From Serripes groenlandicus (lineage: Eukaryota; Mollusca; Bivalvia; Cardiida; Cardiidae), in the NCBI GenBank assembly GCA_031761405.1, contig JASEVX010000017.1, positions 7,861,668-7,925,667 on the forward strand: a DNA stretch of 64,000 bases, in the 5' to 3' direction. The notes beneath the pieces are model-generated. The model was not told the origin of the DNA. It did not search any database and was given only the letters and a program-made list of their open reading frames with translations. Every line of letters begins with the position of its first letter. Within the stretch, counting starts at the first letter, position 1. The position numbers were made by a program, and so were the translations under genes. Below, piece after piece: positions 35,970 to 46,952 of this stretch.

Positions 35970-36150
35970 TTACCCTTTCCCACATACAGACGCTACATCA
36001 GAAGTAGTCTGTTAGTGGTAAAGGGTTAAACATTTTCTACATTTAGATGCTTTCTGACGCCTCTGCAGCAGACACATTTTGAAAACATTTTTGCAAATGG
36101 AGAAATTGCTCAAAATTGGCAATTTCTCCTTTTGCCACAATGTTTTCATC
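35970..36150. mobile_element. Two MITE fragments (TTAA family)
   Basis: A short copy with both ends (CCCTTTCCCACATAC to GGTAAAGGG, TTAA at 36024-36027) is directly followed by a half copy with GCCTCTGCAGCAGACAC and the hairpin GGCAATTTCTCCTTTTGCCA. Confidence 0.55.
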
Positions 36151-36183
36151 TCTATTAAATTAATTGAGATTTTCAGTATTTTT

Positions 36184-37760
36184 AGCCCACCTAGATGCAT
36201 GAAGTGCAAGGTGAGCTTTTGTGATCGCTCACCGTCCGTTTTCCTACAAATGACTTCTCCTCCTAAACCAATTAACCAAATTCAAAATAATTTTACAGGA
36301 ATGTTCCTTGGGTGGATCTCTTTCAAACTTGTTCAAAGAATTCTATTCCATGCAGAACTTTGGTTGCCATGGCAACAAAAAAGGGAAAATTAACCAAAAC
36401 TTAAACAAAATTCTTGTCTGAAAGTAGAAGGCCGATGCCTTTGATATTTGGTATGTAGTATCATCTAGTGAACCTCTACCAAGATTGTTCAAATTATAAC
36501 CCAGGGGTCAAAAATGACCCCCTTTCCGGGGGGAGGGGGGGGTCACTTGTTTTTCATAGACTCATATAGGGAAAAAACTTTAAAAATCTTCTTGTCTACG
36601 AATAGAGGGCCCAGGCCTTTAATATTTGGTATGTAGCATCATCTGGTTGGCCTCTACTAAGATTATTCAAATTATAGCCCTGGGGTAAAAAATGACCCCA
36701 TCCCGGGGGTCACTTGTTTTGTATAGACTCATAAAGGGGAAAAACTTAAAAAATCTTCTTGTCTAAAAGTAGAGGGCCCAGGCCTTTGCTATTGGGTATG
36801 TAGCATCATCTAGTGGACCTCTATCAAGATTGTTCAAATTATAGCCCTGGGGTCAAAATGACCCCTTGGGTCTATTGTTTTACATAGACTCATATAGAGA
36901 AACAACTTAAAAAATCTTCTTGTCTAAAAGTAGAGGCCCCAGGTATTTGATACTTGGTATGTAGCATCATCTAGTAGACCTCTACCAAGATTGTTCAAAT
37001 AATAGCCCTGGGGCAAAAAATTAGCCCTCCCCGGGGGTCACTTGTTTGACATAGATAGGGGAAAAACTTTAAAAATCTTCTTGTCTCAAACTAGAAGGCC
37101 CAGGCTTTTGATATTTGGTATGTAGCATCATAACATATAGTGGACCTCTACCTAGATTGTTCAAATTATAGCCCTTGGGTCAAAATTTACCCCTCCCCAG
37201 GGGTCACTTGTTTTACATAGACTCATATAGGGAAAACACTTAAAAAGTCCTCTTGTCTAAAAGATATTTGGTATGTAGCATCATCTAGTGAACCTCTACC
37301 AAGCTTGTTCAAATAATAGCCCTGGGGTCAAAAATGATCTCTCTCCGGGGGTCACTTGTTTTACATAGACTCATTTAGGGGAAAAACTTCTTTTCTAAAA
37401 GTAGAGGGCCCTGGCCTTTGATATTTGGTATGTAGCATAATCTAGTGGACCTCTACCAAGATTGTTCAAATTATAGCCATGGGGTAAAAAATGACCCCTC
37501 CCTCTGGTCACTTGTTTTACATAGATAGGGAAAAAACTTTAAAAATCTTCTTGTCTAAAAGATATTTGGTAATACCGTATGTAGCATCATCTAGTGCACC
37601 TCTACCAAGATTGTTCAAATTATAGCACTGGGGTCAAAAATGAGCCCTCCCCGGGGGTCACTTGTTTTTCATAGACTCATATAGGGGGAAAAACACTGAA
37701 AACTTTTTAAGTTTGATTAAATCAGGTGAGCAATATAGGACCATTATGGTCCTCTTGTTA
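36184..37760 (+). repeat. Mollusc 'GTGAGC...CCTCTTGTT' repeat with ~170-bp internal minisatellite
   Basis: Starts AGCCCACCTAGATGCATGAA then GGTGAGCTTTTGTGATC, and ends CAGGTGAGCAATATAGGACC then ATGGTCCTCTTGTT. Inside are about eight units, each with GATATTTGGTATGTAGCATC, GGACCTCTACCAAGATTGTT, TAGCCCTGGGGTCAAAAATG and CGGGGGTCACTTGTTTTACA. Two units lack the first half. The same outer ends recur at 38382-39160. Confidence 0.75.
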
Positions 37761-37806
37761 ATTATACATGTACATACATACCATATAGTACTTTCTCTTT
37801 ACTTAA

Positions 37807-38065
37807 CCCTTTCCAACCTGGAACAAATCTGCAGCAAACCACTTTGAAAACATTTTGGTTTTATTTTGGAAAATGTATGAATAGGAAAGTGTATGGTTTT
37901 ATTTTGGAAAATGTATTAATAGGAAAGTGTAATTATTTGATAGAGTAAACAAATTGTGACAAAGGGGGAAATTGTTCATCATGAACAATGTGTCCTTTTG
38001 TCACAATGTTTTTCAAAAATGTTCTTATGCAGAGGTGGCAGAAAGCATCTACATGTCGAAAAGGA
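37807..38065. mobile_element. TTAA-flanked palindromic MITE
   Basis: TTAA at 37803-37806 and 38066-38069. It has a ~44-bp internal tandem duplication (TGGTTTTATTTTGGAAAATG twice, 37856 and 37899). Hairpin centre GTTCATCATGAAC. Confidence 0.7.
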
Positions 38066-38381
38066 TTAATCCTTAACCACTTACAGACTACTTCTGATGT
38101 ATCCAATGAAATGAACACATAAATTTCTCATGATGAATATTTTTTATTTTCAAACTAAGATTTGAATTAAATCTCAGAATTGCAATTTCTTATATTAAGA
38201 TATATCATGCTTTACTCAAGACTATGATCATTTTTAAGTAATCACCTTCAAATTCCTTTTATGTGAAAATGGGTTAATAAATGCTTCTCTTATGCCATTT
38301 TGTGTGTAAAATATTTTCTTTCACAATATCTACAACAATTAAAGTTAAGATTTGAGCTTTAATGTTACACTTTTACTTTTC

Positions 38382-39160
38382 AGCTCACTTGTGCACGAAG
38401 TGCTCAATGTGAGCAATTGTGATCACATTTTGTCCTGCGCCTGCCCATCGTCAACAATTGCCTTGTTAACACTCTACAGGCTACGTTTTGCATCAGATCT
38501 TCATGAAAGTATATTAGAACATTTATCTCTATCAGATCTTTGACAAGTTAGAATATGGGTCATATTGGGTCAGAAACTAGGTCGCTAGGCCAAATTGAAA
38601 GGAAATCGTGTTAACACTTTGGATGCTGCATTTTTAACTTGAGCATGTTCAAACCTTTTCAGATGATTGTCTTGATGATATTATGTAGTCCCTTTTTCAA
38701 ATATTGGTCGACATGTCTTTTTAAAAACTAGGTCACTAGGACAAATTGAAGGAAAATTGAGTTAACACTAGAAGCCGAATTTTGATTCAGCATCTTCAAA
38801 TTTTGTCAGAATGTTTCTCAGAATAATATCTAGGACAAGGTCGAATATGAGTCATGCCTGATCAAAAACTAGGTCACTAGGCCAAATTGAAGGAAAAAGT
38901 TGTTAAAACTCTGGAGGCCGCATTTCTACTATGAGCAAATTGAAACTTTTTCAAAAGGATTGTCTTGATGATATCTAGTCCATGTTCGAATATGGGTCAT
39001 ATCAGGTAAAACAAAAAATAGGTCACTAGGCCAAATACAGGAACATCTTGTTAACACTGGAGGTTGCATTTTAAATATTTGTCAGAATAATTGTCTTCAT
39101 GTGTTTTGCATTAGAAATCATTCAGGTGAGCGATCTAGGGCCATAATGGCCCTCTTGTTT
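38382..39160 (+). repeat. Second mollusc 'GTGAGC...CCTCTTGTTT' repeat
   Basis: Starts AGCTCACTTGTGCACGAAGT and ends CAGGTGAGCGATCTAGGGCC then TGGCCCTCTTGTTT. The inside shows four imperfect ~125-bp units with AAACTAGGTCACTAGGCCAA and GTTAACACT. The internal repeat differs from the one at 36184-37760 although the outer ends are shared. Confidence 0.7.
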
Positions 39161-39812
39161 AAAGATCAATTTCAAACCAAAGGCTCAATGTGTTCCATTG
39201 TTATCACTCACTGTACGGCGTACGTCAAACGGTCAAATATTCTCTGAAACTGCTGATGCGATATTAACCAAACTTGACATGAATGTTACTTTGGTGACCC
39301 TCATTAAGAATTGTTATACAATTTATATTCTACCTATAAATTAGTTTGCTGCGATTTCAGAATGAGGTGGAAATTGCAAAACTTTAAAAATTGTTCTCCT
39401 GTGAATCCGCTTCTTCGAATTCCAAGATGTTCTATGGGTGACCCTCTACAAAATGGTTCAAGACATATTGATTGGGTGAAATGGGTAGTCTCAAAGTGGC
39501 ATCAGAAAAGGGCTTGAATAATCGTCTGTTTTAGGGATAGAATTAAGCAGAAATGTTACCCCCTACAATATTTGTTCCAGCCTTTCAGACCGGTTTTAAA
39601 AGGTAGTCGCCAGGTGACATCAGAAAAGGGCTGAAAAGAAGAAATTACCCAACGACCCCCGTCTAGTCAAATACTTTTAAATATCAACTGTAATTGCCAA
39701 ATTATGCTGTTTAATTCTAAGTGTTTTTTCGTAAATAGGTAGCACCTATAGATATATTAACTATGTACATATCACAGAAAATCTATTAATGAAAGTGTAG
39801 TTATTGTAGAGT
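39161..39812. repeat. Diverged copy of the same repeat class, otherwise nothing
   Basis: Contains CTCAATGTGTTCCATTGTTATCACTC and CATCAGAAAAGGGCT twice (39499 and 39620), like older members of the family. No gene. Confidence 0.35.
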
Positions 39813-39816
39813 TTAA

Positions 39817-40037
39817 CCATTTCCCTCATATATAGATGCTATCTGACACCTCTGTGCAGCAGATGGCTTTTTGAAAACATAATGACAAAAGAAGAAATTG
39901 CACAAAACTTGCAATTTCTCCTTTTGCCACAATGTTTTCCACTCTTAGTCATAGGTTATTCATTCAATTATAGATTTTTTTTTTTTGACAAAATATGTTC
40001 AGTCATCTGCTGCATAATTGTCGTATGAGGGAAAGGG
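39817..40037. mobile_element. TTAA-flanked palindromic MITE
   Basis: TTAA at 39813-39816 and 40038-40041. Ends CCATTTCCCTCATA and TATGAGGGAAAGGG. About 90% like 35699-35922. A half copy follows directly (40042-40140). Confidence 0.75.
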
Positions 40038-40239
40038 TTAAAACGTTGTGGCAAAAGGAGAAATTGCTCATCTTGAGCAACTTCAATTTAATCACAATGG
40101 TTTCATAAGTCATCTGCTGCAGAGAAATCAGAAAGTGTCTATATGACAGAAGGTTTTTGAAAATATGTGGAGAGGTAGAAGAGTCATTTTTCAAAACTGT
40201 CTTAGAAAAGGGGAAACTACACATTTTGAGTTGTTTTCC

Positions 40240-40401
40240 CTTTATCCAGCTATGTTTTTCTAGCAGTATAACTGCATTAGACTGTTCGTCGAATTCTGGA
40301 AATTCTTCTGCTGTCAGAGTCTCAACATGTTCAGATGTAGTCACTGTTTTAGGTGGTAAAGTTAAATGTTTCTTACTCTGATCATCAATTTCTTTCAAAA
40401 T
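40240..40401 (-). CDS. Possible orphan coding exon, function unknown
   Basis: A good acceptor (GCTTTTCAG) precedes a minus-strand frame starting I-L-K-E-I-D-D-Q-S-K-K and continuing through T-L-T-A-E-E-F-P-E-F-D-E-Q-S. The acidic, polar composition is unlike the surrounding repeats. No donor is seen before the frame runs into MITE sequence, and no partner exon was found. It could be chance. Confidence 0.2.
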
Positions 40402-40763
40402 CTGAAAAGCAAGGTTTGATTTGTTTTGATTTATTACCACAATTTCTTCATTATATGCATACATATATACTATGAAAAGCTAGAGTCAGCGAATATCTTT
40501 AGTTCATCCCCTTTTATGATACTAGACACAATATTTGCAGCAGATGGTTTGACTTCGGTCAGTGGAGGTAATAATTATTGTGAAAAAAGGAAAATTTTGG
40601 TTTCAGAAAACATTTTCCCCTTTACCAGCTATTATTAAAATCATGCGTTTCCCTTACATTAAGAAATTACATTTCCACTATCAGTTGTTTCTTAACATAT
40701 TATATCAGGTTATTTGCATATATGTTTGCAAAATATATATATTGTATTGTATGTATATGTTCC

Positions 40764-41610
40764 GGGGGACATTCAAAACCCATATGGTCAAAACCCATAT
40801 GGTCACTTTTTGTCATAGTAGTCAAAACCCATATGGTAAAAAAGAACAGGGTAGTCAAAACCCATACGATAGAAAATGCAGGTTAGTCAAAACCCATACG
40901 ATAGAAAAAACAGGGTAGTCAAAACCCATATGGTTGAAAATGCAGAGTAGTAATAATTCAGTCACAGATGATAAGTTACAAACAAACTGCAGTAATAGTT
41001 AATGTAGGTCTTCAATTGTTGAAAGCAGTTAACAATAGACAATATTTTAACAAAGGACATCTTAAGATAGTAATTACTAATAGCATAGTAATTATGATTA
41101 ACACAATCAATAACTGTGAGAGCATAAAAGCATATAACCTATTGTTATCATTTATAGAAAATATCACTTTAAAGTAATTATCACCTTAATTCAATTATGT
41201 GATCTGATATTGGACAGGCCCCACAGAAGCGTGTAAAGAGAGGAACTCTCATCCATCAGAAAAGACTTCAGTCTCCATTTAAGTGGGCTATGCTAATTGA
41301 TTATATTTTTATTTTCTCTTTTTTAATTAATATTTATAAATTGTATTATGTTTAAATAAAAAGACTTAGTATTTGGCATCCATATACTAAATTAAACTAA
41401 CTATCATCTGTGACTGAATTATTACTACTCTGCATTTTCAACCATATGGGTTTTGACTACCCTGTTTTTTCTATTGTATGGGTTTTGACTACCCTGCATT
41501 TTCTATCGTATGGGTTTTGACTACCCCGTTTTTTTTACCATATGGGTTTTGACTACTATGACAAAAAGGAACCATATGGGTTTTGACCATATGGGTTTTG
41601 ACATACACTC
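40764..41610. mobile_element. Element with iterated terminal repeats (GTCAAAACCCATATGGT)
   Basis: Each end holds five to six spaced copies of GTCAAAACCCATA(T/C)G(G/A)T, directed inward on the left (40773-40934) and as reverse complements on the right (41439-41601). Spacers such as AGAAAATGCAGG are mirrored too. A 9-bp direct repeat ATATGTTCC flanks it (40755-40763 and 41611-41619), which fits a Mutator-like target duplication. A 3-bp CAT reading with tighter ends (40773-41601) is an alternative. The ~500-bp centre has no significant coding. Confidence 0.65.
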
Positions 41611-41751
41611 ATATGTTCCATCAGTAAGTAAGTTCACTACAATCAGGGAAAAAGCCTACACGGTACTCTCACATTATTTCATTAATTAAAAAAATGCAAA
41701 AATGTATTTGGATTAATGCATAGTGTAAAAGTGATTTAGAACCTTTAATTT

Positions 41752-41910
41752 TTCCTGAGTCAGAACAATGACACCTTTGTAGCAAATGACTTTTGAAAAT
41801 ATTGTGAAAACATTAGTTGCAATAAGAAAACTTTTGTTTCCAACTAGGTTTTCAAAAGCAGAATGCTGCTAAACATAGATGGAGTATCACACTATATTTG
41901 TATTACCCAT
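41752..41910. mobile_element. Diverged palindromic MITE relic
   Basis: Shows AATGACACCTTTGTAGCAAATGACTTTTG and a degraded hairpin (TGCAATAAGAAAACTTTTGT). Assignment rests on order of motifs only. Confidence 0.35.
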
Positions 41911-41978
41911 AATGTTTTCAAAAAATATTGATATATAACTCCTAAGGGAGAAAGATTTTAAAAAAAAAGCATATGGAG

Positions 41979-43260
41979 TACAAGGTTACATGAATTTTTT
42001 ACAGATTTTATTGCAACTCTATTGATGATGTCACGTTTGTCAACAAATACATCCAAAGGGAAGGTCATAAAAAGTAATTAGTCAAATTGCAATTTAGTCA
42101 CTGAAGTGGATTTTAGACCACAGGGTTCCACTTCACTAATGTCATAAATCATTTCATAAGACACCACCACATGTGTTTACAAGGTATACCCTTATTTGCC
42201 CCTTCACCCTTTGCCACTATATGACAATTCTGCAGCAGTACAGGGTTACTTGATTTTGTTTACATATTTTATTGCAACTCTATTGATGATGTCACTTTTG
42301 TCAACAAATACATCCAAAGGGAAGGTCATAAAAAGTAATTAGTCAAATTGCAATTTAGTCACTGAAGTGGATTTTAGACCACGTGGTGCCACTTCACTTA
42401 TGTCATAAATCATTTCATAAGACACCACCACATGTGTTTACAAGGTATACCCTTATTTGCCCCTTCACCCTTTGCCATTATATGACAATTCTGCAGCAGT
42501 ACAGGGTTACTTGATTTTGTTTACATATTTTATTGCAACTCTATTGATGATGTCACTTTTGTCAACAAATACATCCAAAGGGAAGGTCATAAAAAGTAAT
42601 TAGTCAAATTGCAATTTAGTCACTGAAGTGGATTTTAGACCACATGGTGCCACTTCACTAATGTCATAAATCATTTCATAAGACACCACCACATGTGTTT
42701 ACAAGGTATACCCTTATTTGCCCCTTCACCCTTTGCCATTATATGACAACTCTGCAGCAGTACAGGGTTACTTGATTTTGTTTACATATTTTATTGCAAC
42801 TCTATTGATGATGTCACTTTTGTCAACAAATACATCCAAAGCGAAGGTCATAAAAAGTAATTAGTCAAATTGCAATTTAGTCACTGAAGTGGATTTTAGA
42901 CCACATGGTGCCACTTCACTAATGTCATAAATCATTTCATAAGACACCACCACATGTGTTTACAAGGTATACCCTTATTTGCCCCTTCACCCTTTGCCAT
43001 TATATGACAATTCTGCAGCAGTACAGGGTTACTTGATTTTGTTTACATATTTTATTGCAACTCTATTGATGGTGTCACTTTTGTCAACAAATACATCCAA
43101 AGGGAAGGTCATAACAATTAATTAGTCAAATTGCAAGTCACTGAAGTAGCATTTTAGACCACAGGATGCCACTCCATTAATACATGTCATAAATCATTTC
43201 ATAAGACACCACATGTGTTTACAAAGTAGACCCTTATTTATCCCTTACCCTTCTTTCAAT
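41979..43260 (+). repeat. 261-bp satellite, five tandem units
   Basis: Units begin near 41979, 42239, 42500, 42761 and 43022 with TACAGGGTTACTTGATTTTG. Period 261 bp (260 for the first). The middle three differ by only a few bases; the outer two are more diverged, the pattern of arrays homogenised by unequal exchange. Each unit boundary carries CCCTTTGCCATTATATGACA then ATTCTGCAGCAG, nearly the terminal sequence of the TTAA MITE family. Confidence 0.85.
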
Positions 43261-43731
43261 TTGATATGTTTCAAGTCTTCCGTAGTTGTTACATTCAAAA
43301 CATTATTTTTTACTTCAATGGGAAACAATTAACAGCTTGTGTTTATAGATAATTCATTTTTGAAGATAAAATCAACTGGAAAGAATTATGCAAGCTGTGA
43401 AAAACAAACATCGATCATCTTTATATAATTGAATTTAGCAAAATTATTTTATTTAATCAAGTCCTTAACTTTAGTAATCAAGTTGTAAATTTAAGTAATT
43501 ACACGCTAATCATCATGAAATAATAGTGTTGATTGGTTAGATGGTTGTTTTCATGCCTGAAAGTGTTTATTCGTAGGTATAGGTGGGATAAATATTCTCG
43601 TAAGTGGTTTTCCTGATTTAATGTTGGAAATTTTTTAGTTCTCGGGTCAAATGTGAAAATGACGCTTGAAGTAGGTGCTTCCTTTGTATTTGAATGTCAT
43701 TTAAAATCTTAAATTAAATTCATTTACTTAC

Positions 43732-44108
43732 CAGTTGCTTTTCTTTCTTTCTCACTCGGGCTTGTCGACTTTCTCTTCCGGACGTCTGGTAGTCTTTTCT
43801 GTAGATATCTTCACTCATTATCGGTTGAGGTCGAGCAAAAATTGACGGCACGGCTCCTTTTACTAACTGTTTCACTACATATATTCCCATTGATTTTTTT
43901 TTATCCAAAACGCTGGATCAATACTGTCATTTAAAAAATGGTCGGAACAAACTAAGCTATATTGTGTCGGACCTTTCCAAAGTTTCCGCGTCGAATCCAC
44001 CGCCTTTATCCACATTTTTCTTACTGTGTCGTCCTTTGGGAATTTATGAAAGCTAACACCGTCCTTCGGCATATTAGAACACCCCCCTACCACACACTCT
44101 TTAGGCAT
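43732..44108 (-). CDS. Orphan THAP-domain first exon (A9 frameshift)
   Basis: Starts M-P-K-E-C-V-V-G-G-C, then F-H-K-F-P-K-D, R-K-M-W-I-K-A-V, W-K-G-P, and C-S-D-H-F: a full C2CH THAP zinc finger. The frame then meets a run of nine A (43894-43902 on the plus strand as T9) and stops shortly after. Shifting by one base restores G-A-V-P-S-I-F, the A-V-P box that normally follows THAP domains, and an open frame to a perfect donor CAACTG|GTAAGT at 43732. No second exon is recognisable downstream, where the satellite begins. It may be the first exon of a THAP gene extending beyond repeats, or a remnant of a THAP-DDE transposon whose core was lost. It differs clearly from the THAP exon at 13277-13478. 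Confidence 0.65.
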
Positions 44109-44356
44109 CTTTACGTTTTATGTCTCTTTAAATATTCCAAATTCATCGATGCGTTCACGATTAAAACTGTCAACACAATGAAGTCAACATTGAATTCCAC
44201 CCTCTGACGTCACTCCCGATATATTTTACGGAAATTGCCGATGTATATTTTTCGAAAAAAAATTGTTATCACATTAGGTTTATATGACTGTTCCCTACAT
44301 ATTAATGCGTATTAGAATAGCATTCTTGATTTCCTTTAAGTAGTAAGAGATATATT

Positions 44357-44358
<2 letters not shown>

Positions 44359-44390
<32 letters not shown>
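44359..44390. repeat. Poly-G tract (about 31 G)
   Basis: Long pure G run directly upstream of the 773-bp duplication. Long G/C runs also occur at 48826-48850 and 51247-51290. The true lengths are unreliable in any assembly. Confidence 0.8.
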
Positions 44391-44404
44391 GACCAGTTTA
44401 CTCC

Positions 44405-45950
44405 CCCTGATCTAGAGCTCTGATCTCAGTCAATCTGGCAATCCTTGGTGCAGTTCTACTCCTTGACCTATGCTTTGTAGGAAAAGGATTTGGGGTCTCT
44501 TATTGTTTCTAAATCATCCAAAATGTAGCATGATACAGATAAAGGTGATATGCCTGAAACACTTCTATCATTTTTCAGAATTTACACCTGGGGCCACACT
44601 ACATTCAACCAGACATTTAAGGCTCTGGCGAGACAGACTTGCCTGAGGCTACACATTTAGATTGTGCATGAGACCCTTACGGCCTCGATGCATGATAAGT
44701 TATCTATAGTAGTGGTCATACCACACACAAACAAACCTTCTTCTGCAGTTTGATGTTATTAAAAGTTAATCCCAAAACCTCTAAAGGTTAGTTTTCGTCT
44801 GACGTTGATTTATGCTATATTTAATTTCTTTTGCCACAATGTTTTGATGTTAGTAAATGTTAATCTCAATACCTCTGAAGGTTGGTTTTCGTCTGACGTG
44901 AATTATATATTAAATGCAACATTTTAGGAAGGTTAATACTTTCCCACCTAGAGATACTTTCTGAAGCCTCTGCAGCAAAGAGTTTTTCAAAACATTGTGA
45001 CAAAAGGAGAAATTGCTCACAGTGAGCAGTTTTTGCTTTTGCCACAATGTTTTCATTTCTATACAATTAGCATACTTTCATTAACAGAGATTTATCAATC
45101 TTTGCACTATCGTCAGCTGCAGATTTGTTGTATATGGGAATCTTCTTCAAAGTGGACAAACGCCATTAAATATTTGCCCCTGATCTAGAGCTCTGATCTC
45201 AGTCAATCTGGCAATCCTTGGTGCAGTTCTACTCCTTGACCTATGCTTTGTAGGAAAAGGATTTGGGGTCTCTTATTGTTTCTAAATCATCCAAAATGTA
45301 GCATGATACAGATAAAGGTGATATGCCTGAAACACTTCTATCATTTTTCAGAATTTACACCTGGGGCCACACTACATTCAACCAGACATTTAAGGCTCTG
45401 GCGAGACAGACTTGCCTGAGGCTACACATTTAGATTGTGCATGAGACCCTTACGGCCTCGATGCATGATAAGTTATCTATAGTAGTGGTCATACCACACA
45501 CAAACAAACCTTCTTCTGCAGTTTGATGTTATTAAAAGTTAATCCCAAAACCTCTAAAGGTTAGTTTTCGTCTGACGTTGATTTATGCTATATTTAATTT
45601 CTTTTGCCACAATGTTTTGATGTTAGTAAATGTTAATCTCAATACCTCTGAAGGTTGGTTTTCGTCTGACGTGAATTATATATTAAATGCAACATTTTAG
45701 GAAGGTTAATACTTTCCCACCTAGAGATACTTTCTGAAGCCTCTGCAGCAAAGAGTTTTTCAAAACATTGTGACAAAAGGAGAAATTGCTCACAGTGAGC
45801 AGTTTTTGCTTTTGCCACAATGTTTTCATTTCTATACAATTAGCATACTTTCATTAACAGAGATTTATCAATCTTTGCACTATCGTCAGCTGCAGATTTG
45901 TTGTATATGGGAATCTTCTTCAAAGTGGACAAACGCCATTAAATATTTGC
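44405..45950 (+). repeat. Exact tandem duplication, 773-bp unit
   Basis: Units 44405-45177 and 45178-45950 both begin CCCTGATCTAGAGCTCTGAT and agree everywhere I compared them. Each contains a palindromic MITE of the TTAA family (44935-45145 and 45708-45918; hairpin GAAATTGCTCACAGTGAGCA). Identity suggests a very recent event or a collapsed/duplicated assembly join beside the poly-G tract. Confidence 0.85.
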
Positions 45951-46174
45951 CTCAAACACCTAAATCCTTATGCCAATTTCAATAAAATGTACAGGAATCT
46001 TCCTTTCTCACAGGAATTGAACTATGGACTGAAAGACCGGGAAGCCTGTACTCTATATCTCTCTTCTATAAAGTATCTGCAATTGAAGCTGTAGTTTCCT
46101 TTTCCACAAAGTTTCCAAAGTCTATCTCTTTAATAAACAGAAAATCCTTCATTTGTACGCAATTTACTTTTCAG

Positions 46175-46241
46175 AAAAGCTGCTGATCAAGGAAATGCCA
46201 TTGCTTCCTATAACCTGGGTGTTGGACAAAACAGATGTTAA
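46175..46241 (+). pseudogene. Orphan Sel1-like repeat exon
   Basis: Acceptor TACTTTTCAG precedes K-A-A-D-Q-G-N-A-I-A-S-Y-N-L-G-V, a near-perfect Sel1-like (SLR, TPR-related) repeat core, then G-Q-N-R-C-stop. The Sel1 consensus would go on with L-Y or M-Y and more helices, so the stop truncates the repeat. No other Sel1 exon was found on either side. It could be a terminal exon or an exon fragment. Confidence 0.4.
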
Positions 46242-46318
46242 AGCAGGGTGAGTAAGGAGGGCTAGATAATGGAGAGTAATCTGGTATTTTTCCTGCACTA
46301 TCTATCTTATTACTTAAC

Positions 46319-46392
46319 TAACCCTATGCTGTGGGTACTCAATAGAATCATCTCCATGAGACGACTCTTTTTAGTACACACAACATAGGGTT
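46319..46392. mobile_element. Small hairpin MITE, copy d, with a partial copy following
   Basis: Arms ACCCTATGCTGTGGGTACTC and AGTACACACAACATAGGGTT. A rearranged partial copy lies at 46519-46572, and both are followed by the same phrase TACGGGTCATATAGG, so a ~180-bp duplication is involved. Confidence 0.6.
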
Positions 46393-46735
46393 TACGGGTC
46401 ATATAGGCTTTTGGGACATGTATTCTCTTCATATCTGAAGTTCTGTAAGTACATTACCACTTTATACATGTTTTATACACCGGCAATCTCTGAACACTTT
46501 CCATAAGGAATCGTCTCCTTTGAGTACACACAACATATGTTGTGGGTACTCCACAACATAGGGTTTACGGGTCATATAGGTTTTTGGGACATGTATACTC
46601 TTCATATCTGAAGTTCTGTGAGTACATTACCATTTTATACATGTTTTACATGGGCAATCCCTGTTATCAATGTTATAAGGACTTACATTGACATGACTCA
46701 TACATGTCAGGAGGTTGCAAGATAGTAATCAAAAC

Positions 46736-46952
46736 CTTGCCCACATAAAACAAGTCTGGAGCAGATACATCTTGTCAAAACTATGGAATACTGTTACAAA
46801 TGAAAATTAAATTATTGAAGAGAGTTGAAAACCATTTGGGCTTAAGGAGAAATGGCTCATTATCAGCAATTTCTGCTTTCGTCACAATTTTTTCAAAAGT
46901 ATGCAGATGCATCAAAAATTCAAAATTCATCTGCAAGTTGGGAAGGCTAAAA
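46736..46952. mobile_element. Palindromic MITE relic (TTAA family)
   Basis: Ends TTGCCCACATAAAACAAG and CATCTGCAAGTTGGGAAGG with hairpin AGGAGAAATGGCTCATTATC then AGCAATTTCTGCTTTCG. No TTAA left. Confidence 0.5.

Noticed and set aside
41979..43260. CRISPR-like spacing of repeats
   Set aside because: Units are contiguous 261-bp satellite copies with no unique spacers, and the genome is eukaryotic.
44866..45839. Two identical 66-codon minus frames as duplicated genes
   Set aside because: They lie in the palindromic MITE inside the 773-bp duplication; no coding signal.
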